64,000 nt of DNA from Aquificota bacterium (lineage in GTDB: Bacteria; Aquificota; Aquificia; Aquificales; Hydrogenothermaceae): positions 24,428-88,427 of the forward strand of contig JAADDZ010000024.1 in assembly GCA_013153635.1 (NCBI GenBank), written 5' to 3'. The position numbers and the translations under genes are program-made. Positions 60,726-64,000 of this stretch are shown here, piece by piece. The notes beneath the pieces are model-generated. The model was not told where the DNA came from. It saw nothing but the letters and a program-made list of their open reading frames with translations, and did no database searches. Position 1 is the stretch's first letter. Each line of letters starts with the position of its first letter.

Positions 60726-62312
60726 TTAGATTAATTTTTGGTAAAAAGAAAAAATTTCTTTGCTCTCTTTTAGGTTTTCTAAGGTTTTGTAAGCTTTTGG
60801 TATGAATAAAAGTAAATCTGTGGCTTTTAGGCTTTCTTTTCCTACTTCTTCTACTGCAAGGTCTCCTGCTATGCCGTGAAGGGTTACTCCTGTGATTACG
60901 GCATCTTTTGGGTTTAGTCTGCTAACCATTGTTCCGATGATGCCAGCTAAAATGTCTCCTGTGCCAGCTGTAGCCATTCCTTCGTTTCCTGTTATAGAGT
61001 AATAGACCTCTTCGTTTGGTGTAGCTATAACTGTTCTTGCGCTTTTTAGTACTACATATGTTCTGGTTTTGAGTGCGAACTGTTTTGCAACTTCTTCCAT
61101 ATTTTCTAGTATGTATGAGGTTTCGTAGCCGGTAAGCCTTGACATCTCTCCAATGTGAGGAGTTAAGACGGTAGATTCTTTTCTATCTATTAGTAATTTT
61201 TCAAAATTTTCTAGGTTGGCAAGGTTGTTTAACCCATCAGCATCGATAACTACAGGTTTTGATATAGTCAATATCTCTTTTATAAGGTTTTTTGTGTAAG
61301 GGTTTACAGACATTCCCATTCCTACAACTATAGATGTGTACTTGCCTTGTTTTATTATCTGTTTTATCTCTTTGGGGGAGTTTTTGCCAAAGATACCGTT
61401 TTGGTCATCGATAGGTATGGTCATTTCTTCTATTAAGGTTTGTTCACATATAGGATTTAGGGATTTTGGTACAACTGCGGTAACTAAACCGGCTCCTGAT
61501 ACATTCGAGGCTTTTGATGCCATTATTACTGCACCTGTTTTTCCTGTACTTCCTCCGATAACAAGTGTGTGACCGTTAGCGTATTTGTGGCTGTCTTTTT
61601 TTCTTAGGGGAAGTTTTACTTTTGAGGGCTGTATTATGTATCTGTGAATGTTCTTTAGATATTTCTCGTCTATGCTTATGTCAACAATATAAATATCTCC
61701 ACAGTATTGGCTAGCTGGATATAGAATGTGGCATAATTTGGGGAAAGCAAATGTTATCGTTAGGTTAGCTTTTATAAAAGTTGGATATATGGTTCCTGTA
61801 TCAGCAGATAGACCTGATGGAATATCTATAGATATAATAGGTTTTGAGTATTTGTTTATAATTTGGATTGCTTTTTCTCTGTAACCTTTTACTGGGGGTG
61901 TAAATCCTGTACCAAAGATAGCATCTATAACGATTTGGGTTTTTTTGACTGCATTTGTGAGTTTCCTTAGGTTCTGTTTTGTTACAAAACTAACTTTTCC
62001 ATTTATCTTTTGGAATATCTCTAGATTTTTGAGGTTGTCTTTTGATAGCTTTTCTTTTGATTCTGCTAATATAAGTACTTCTACTTTTTTTCCTGCTTTA
62101 TGCAAGTATCTAGCTATAACTAATCCATCTCCTCCGTTATTTCCAGAGCCGGCAACTATGAGGAATTCTTCTTTTTGACTGTATCGATTGATGATTATTT
62201 CAGATGCAGTCCTTCCAGCATTTTCCATAAGTACTAGGGAGTGTATGCCTGTGTTTGTTATTGTTTTTTCATCTGCATAAGCCATCTCTTTTGCTTTTAG
62301 GACTTTTTGCAT
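60726..62312 (-). CDS. nnr: Bifunctional NAD(P)HX epimerase/dehydratase
   Basis: The protein repairs hydrated NADH and NADPH. The N-terminal epimerase has VAGSGNNGGDGLVIARYL and DAIFGTGFTPPVKG. The C-terminal dehydratase has VVGMGMSVNP, TPHIGEMSRLTG and NEGMATAGTGDILAGIIG. The length (528 aa) is that of the fused enzyme. The frame extends to a TTG at 62330, but AGGAGAG places the ribosome at the ATG at 62312. The region of this start is partly duplicated 83 bp upstream (see repeat). Confidence 0.93.
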   Translation of the reverse strand: MQKVLKAKEMAYADEKTITNTGIHSLVLMENAGRTASEIIINRYSQKEEFLIVAGSGNNGGDGLVIARYLHKAGKKVEVLILAESKEKLSKDNLKNLEIFQKINGKVSFVTKQNLRKLTNAVKKTQIVIDAIFGTGFTPPVKGYREKAIQIINKYSKPIISIDIPSGLSADTGTIYPTFIKANLTITFAFPKLCHILYPASQYCGDIYIVDISIDEKYLKNIHRYIIQPSKVKLPLRKKDSHKYANGHTLVIGGSTGKTGAVIMASKASNVSGAGLVTAVVPKSLNPICEQTLIEEMTIPIDDQNGIFGKNSPKEIKQIIKQGKYTSIVVGMGMSVNPYTKNLIKEILTISKPVVIDADGLNNLANLENFEKLLIDRKESTVLTPHIGEMSRLTGYETSYILENMEEVAKQFALKTRTYVVLKSARTVIATPNEEVYYSITGNEGMATAGTGDILAGIIGTMVSRLNPKDAVITGVTLHGIAGDLAVEEVGKESLKATDLLLFIPKAYKTLENLKESKEIFSFYQKLI

Positions 62313-62409
62313 TTTTCTCTCCTTTTGCAAATTTACATATTTTTATGGTCTCTTTTTTATCTAATTTTTCAAATACTTATAAAATCTTTTTGCATTTTTG
62401 CAAATTTAC
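62303..62409. repeat. Partial direct duplication of the nnr start region
   Basis: CTTTTTGCATTTTT occurs at 62303-62316 and 62386-62399. TTTTGCAAATTTAC occurs at 62323-62336 and 62396-62409. In the second copy the two parts are fused by loss of 10 bp. The first copy spans the nnr start codon; the second has no gene behind it and looks like a remnant duplication. Confidence 0.6.
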
Positions 62410-62525
62410 CAAATTTTTTGTTGTTTATAATTAGTATGTTTGTTATATCTGATATATAGAATTATAAAGAATTTTTAAAGGGATTATAATAATTTACCGA
62501 AAAAAGATTAAAAGGTATTAAATAA

Positions 62526-62540
62526 TGGCATAATATTTGT
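62526..62540 (+). promoter_or_regulatory. Sigma54-like promoter of the 23-residue peptide gene
   Basis: TGGCATAATATTTGT has TGGCA and TTG at the -24/-12 distance of sigma54 promoters (TGGCAC-N5-TTGC). Only the last base of each box deviates. A sigma70 start cannot be excluded in such AT-rich DNA. Confidence 0.4.
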
Positions 62541-62543
62541 TTA

Positions 62544-62559
62544 CTGTTATAGGTAACAG
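62544..62559 (+). promoter_or_regulatory. Inverted repeat at the expected transcription start
   Basis: CTGTTA-TAGG-TAACAG is a perfect 6-bp inverted repeat with a 4-base centre. It lies just after the sigma54-like promoter and 11 bp before the GGAGG binding site of the micropeptide. It may be an operator or a leader hairpin. Confidence 0.5.
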
Positions 62560-62583
62560 CAGAATATAAAGGAGGATAAAGCT

Positions 62584-62655
62584 ATGGAAAAGCTTTTGAT
62601 TTTAGGGGTTGCGTTACTTATAGCTACGATTCCTCTCATATTTTTAGCTAAATAG
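62584..62655 (+). CDS. 23-residue membrane peptide
   Basis: This short frame starts with an ATG 8 bases after AAAGGAGG and ends in TAG. It encodes MEKLLILGVALLIATIPLIFLAK: a short N-terminal MEK, one hydrophobic helix of about 18 residues, and a Lys end. Its own promoter-like sequence and an inverted repeat lie directly upstream, in an otherwise gene-free 270 bp, which argues that it is a real gene. I know no family; it could be a respiratory-complex accessory subunit or a type of regulatory peptide. Confidence 0.6.
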   Translation: MEKLLILGVALLIATIPLIFLAK

Positions 62656-62671
62656 TTTCGTATAAATACAG

Positions 62672-63496
62672 TTAGGGGCAACCCCCCTTCTCTTTTTTTA
62701 ATCTGTTTATCATCAAAGTTCCACAACCTCCTATTTTTCTCGTTCTGTATCTGGTTGAAAGGGTAACCCTTATTCCTTTTTCTTTTAGGAATAAAAACGC
62801 TTTTTCATAATCTTTGTCAGATGTTGTCTGGTAAGGTAAGTCTTCTATTGGATTGTATTTTAGTAGAGATATTGGTATGTTTAGTTTTTTTGCTATGTTT
62901 GCTAGGTTCTCTAGTTCTTCTTGTGAGTCGTTGGTGTTCTTTATCAATAAATATGCTAAGCTGTACAGTTTCTTTTTTCTGTTTGATAGAGGCTTTATGT
63001 GGTTTTCTAAGATTTTAAGTAGGTCTTCTAGGTTTGCTGACTTTGGTATCAGTTTCTTTCTCTTTTCTTCTGTTACTGCATGGATTGAAAGAGTTATCCC
63101 GTTGTGAGGTAAGGCTAGGAGTTCTTCAAAATTTTTCAATGGAAAACCTGTGGTGTAAAAGCTTATTTTTAGATTTTTTTGTTTAAATAGCCAAAATGCT
63201 TTTTTCGTGTTTTCCCAATTTAGTAGAGGTTCTCCTATCCCAGCAAAAGCTATATTTGTTATGCTGTAACCTTTTGAGGTTGCTAGACTGTATTGGTTTA
63301 TTATTTCTTCATAGGATAGGTTTCGTTTTAGACCGTACATTCCTGATGCACAAAAGGTACATCTTACTGGACAGCCTACTTGGGAGGATATACATAGGGT
63401 ATTTCTGTAGTATACTGATTCTACTGTATAGTTGTCAGAAGTTTTTACCTGTATTAGTTTGTTTAGCTCATCGTGGATAACTTTTTCTATTTTCAT
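62672..63496 (-). CDS. rlmN: Short RlmN/Cfr-family radical SAM methyltransferase
   Basis: The enzyme methylates adenosine C2 in rRNA and tRNA. The radical SAM motif is CTFCASG in SQVGCPVRCTFCASG (Cys 42, 46 and 49 region). IAFAGIGEPLLN, GITLSIHAV and the C-terminal CGTL (methyl-carrying Cys) are conserved. At 274 residues it lacks the usual N-terminal accessory domain of about 80-100 residues. The start overlaps the DUF445 stop by 4 bp. RlmN is favoured over Cfr; a change of substrate is possible. Confidence 0.85.
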   Translation of the reverse strand: MKIEKVIHDELNKLIQVKTSDNYTVESVYYRNTLCISSQVGCPVRCTFCASGMYGLKRNLSYEEIINQYSLATSKGYSITNIAFAGIGEPLLNWENTKKAFWLFKQKNLKISFYTTGFPLKNFEELLALPHNGITLSIHAVTEEKRKKLIPKSANLEDLLKILENHIKPLSNRKKKLYSLAYLLIKNTNDSQEELENLANIAKKLNIPISLLKYNPIEDLPYQTTSDKDYEKAFLFLKEKGIRVTLSTRYRTRKIGGCGTLMINRLKKEKGGCP

Positions 63497-63909
63497 AGGA
63501 TACCTCTTTCTAAATATATGTATATACTCTCTATAAGACCAATAAGAGCGCCTAGAATAGCTCCTGTATATGTTATATGTTTTAACTGATTTTCTGAAAA
63601 ACCAACTACTATCTTTTCTAGTGTCTCTATGTCTATCTCCATAAAAGTTTCTATTACCATCTGTCTTATGTTAAGCTGGGCTAACATTATTGGTAGTTCT
63701 TCTTCTATGTGTTGTTCTATGATGTTGGTTGCTTTTTCTTTTATTCTTTTTTTTAGTTTTTCTTTTACTTTTTCTATCGCTTTGTCTAGTACTTTGTCTA
63801 CAGCTGTAACGATTATCGTTCCTTTTATAGTGAATCTACCTACAGAGATACCTTCTCTTATGGCTTTTTTTATGTCTTCTATAGTAGTGTCTATCAGTTC
63901 GTCTATCAC
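63493..63909 (-). pseudogene. DUF445 family protein, 5' end lost at the inverted repeat
   Basis: The visible 138 residues match the C-terminal part of DUF445 (YheB-like) membrane proteins: charged helix KVKEKLKKRIKEKATNIIEQHIEEELP and a final IETLEKIVVGFSEN...GAILGALIGLIESIYIYLE helix. The family is normally over 200 residues with an N-terminal membrane region. Here the frame stays open upstream to 63966 and then meets a stop inside the right arm of the 41-bp inverted repeat. There is no good ATG; the GTG at 63909 has no clear binding site. The gene is therefore probably interrupted or misassembled. It is coupled to rlmN. Confidence 0.7.
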
Positions 63910-63994
63910 TAATTCTACTCTTTTGTGGAGTCTTTGTTTGTAATTGCTCTCTTCAAAAGAGTAGAATTAGTGATAGACGAACTGATAGACACTA
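63885..63994. repeat. Perfect 41-bp inverted repeat with 28-bp centre
   Basis: Bases 63885-63925 and 63954-63994 are exact reverse complements over 41 bp, with 28 bp between them (63926-63953). The left arm is coding DUF445 sequence. In the right part a smaller inverted repeat, TAGAATTAGTG/CACTAATTCTA, spans 63962-64000. The right arm holds the stop codon that breaks the DUF445 frame. Confidence 0.9.
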
Positions 63995-64000
63995 ATTCTA

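Noticed and set aside
62673..62700. GGGG-CAA-CCCC with T-run as terminator of the 23-residue peptide gene
   Set aside because: The stem is only 4 bp and lies in the rlmN coding end; possible but too weak to call.

Overview
The window is gene-dense, AT-rich bacterial chromosome with no gap above 300 bp between genes. Proteins are rich in Lys, Glu and Ile. Neighbouring genes often overlap by ATGA or GTGA, and TTG or GTG starts behind good ribosome binding sites are common (dnaN, pgi, secG, lspA, wzz-like, menG-like). The cell is Gram-negative: it has a polysaccharide export porin, outer-membrane barrels, lipoproteins, a heptose-pathway gene and LspA. The gene set (SLBB export protein, DsrEFH relay, type-E-like fumarate/succinate reductase iron-sulfur subunit, RusA, TrmI, cNOR) fits a thermophilic chemolithotroph of the Aquificota, probably Hydrogenothermaceae. 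That placement is inference from gene content and composition; no search was run.

Layout. 1-2912 (minus): ispE, tRNA-Gln, prs, rplY and pth, a widely conserved order. 2987-6860: mtnP, a periplasmic rhodanese, then on minus trmI, a phosphoesterase and two unknowns. 6932-12506: a polysaccharide export operon (multi-SLBB Wza-like, Wzi-like, Wzz-like) without glycosyltransferases. 12554-14543: aldo/keto reductase, DksA-like protein, lspA. 14547-24695 (minus): mutS2, pgi, family-4 UDG, pgsA, hldE C-domain, ModE-type regulator, prepilin peptidase, two membrane proteins, secG, a lipoprotein and pyrK. 24792-29321: sdhA/frdA, an unknown, ahpC with a Fur/PerR-like box, recJ. 29420-34105: an unknown, a nitronate monooxygenase-like protein and a sulfur-relay operon moeB-tusA-dsrE-dsrF-dsrH-pdxA. 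34073-41919: lipoprotein, CorA, a lipoprotein/outer-membrane pair with EF-hand-like loops, rplS-rnhB, GGDEF protein, thioredoxin-like protein, sdhB/frdB.

41916-46967: AI-2E-type permease, a 32-residue membrane peptide and a UDP-glucuronate decarboxylase (minus), then a nitric oxide reductase operon norC-norB-norH-like ending in a secreted Kazal-type protein (plus). 46968-53916 (minus): hyuB, DUF3108, DUF2203, gyrB, dnaN, bioC. 54031-55104: an unknown protein with an internal duplication. 55133-63909: mtnC, an ABC exporter, MgtC/DUF4010, rusA, nfu, DUF3817, a UbiE/MenG-like methyltransferase, nnr, a 23-residue membrane peptide with its own regulatory region, a short RlmN-like protein and a truncated DUF445 gene. 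The window ends in a perfect 41-bp inverted repeat that breaks the DUF445 gene.

The most unusual parts are the four-gene nor operon with its Kazal lipoprotein, the two membrane micropeptides, the Dsr-type sulfur relay tied to a MoeB-like E1 enzyme, the EF-hand pair and the terminal inverted repeat. I saw no CRISPR array, insertion sequence, rRNA or prophage.
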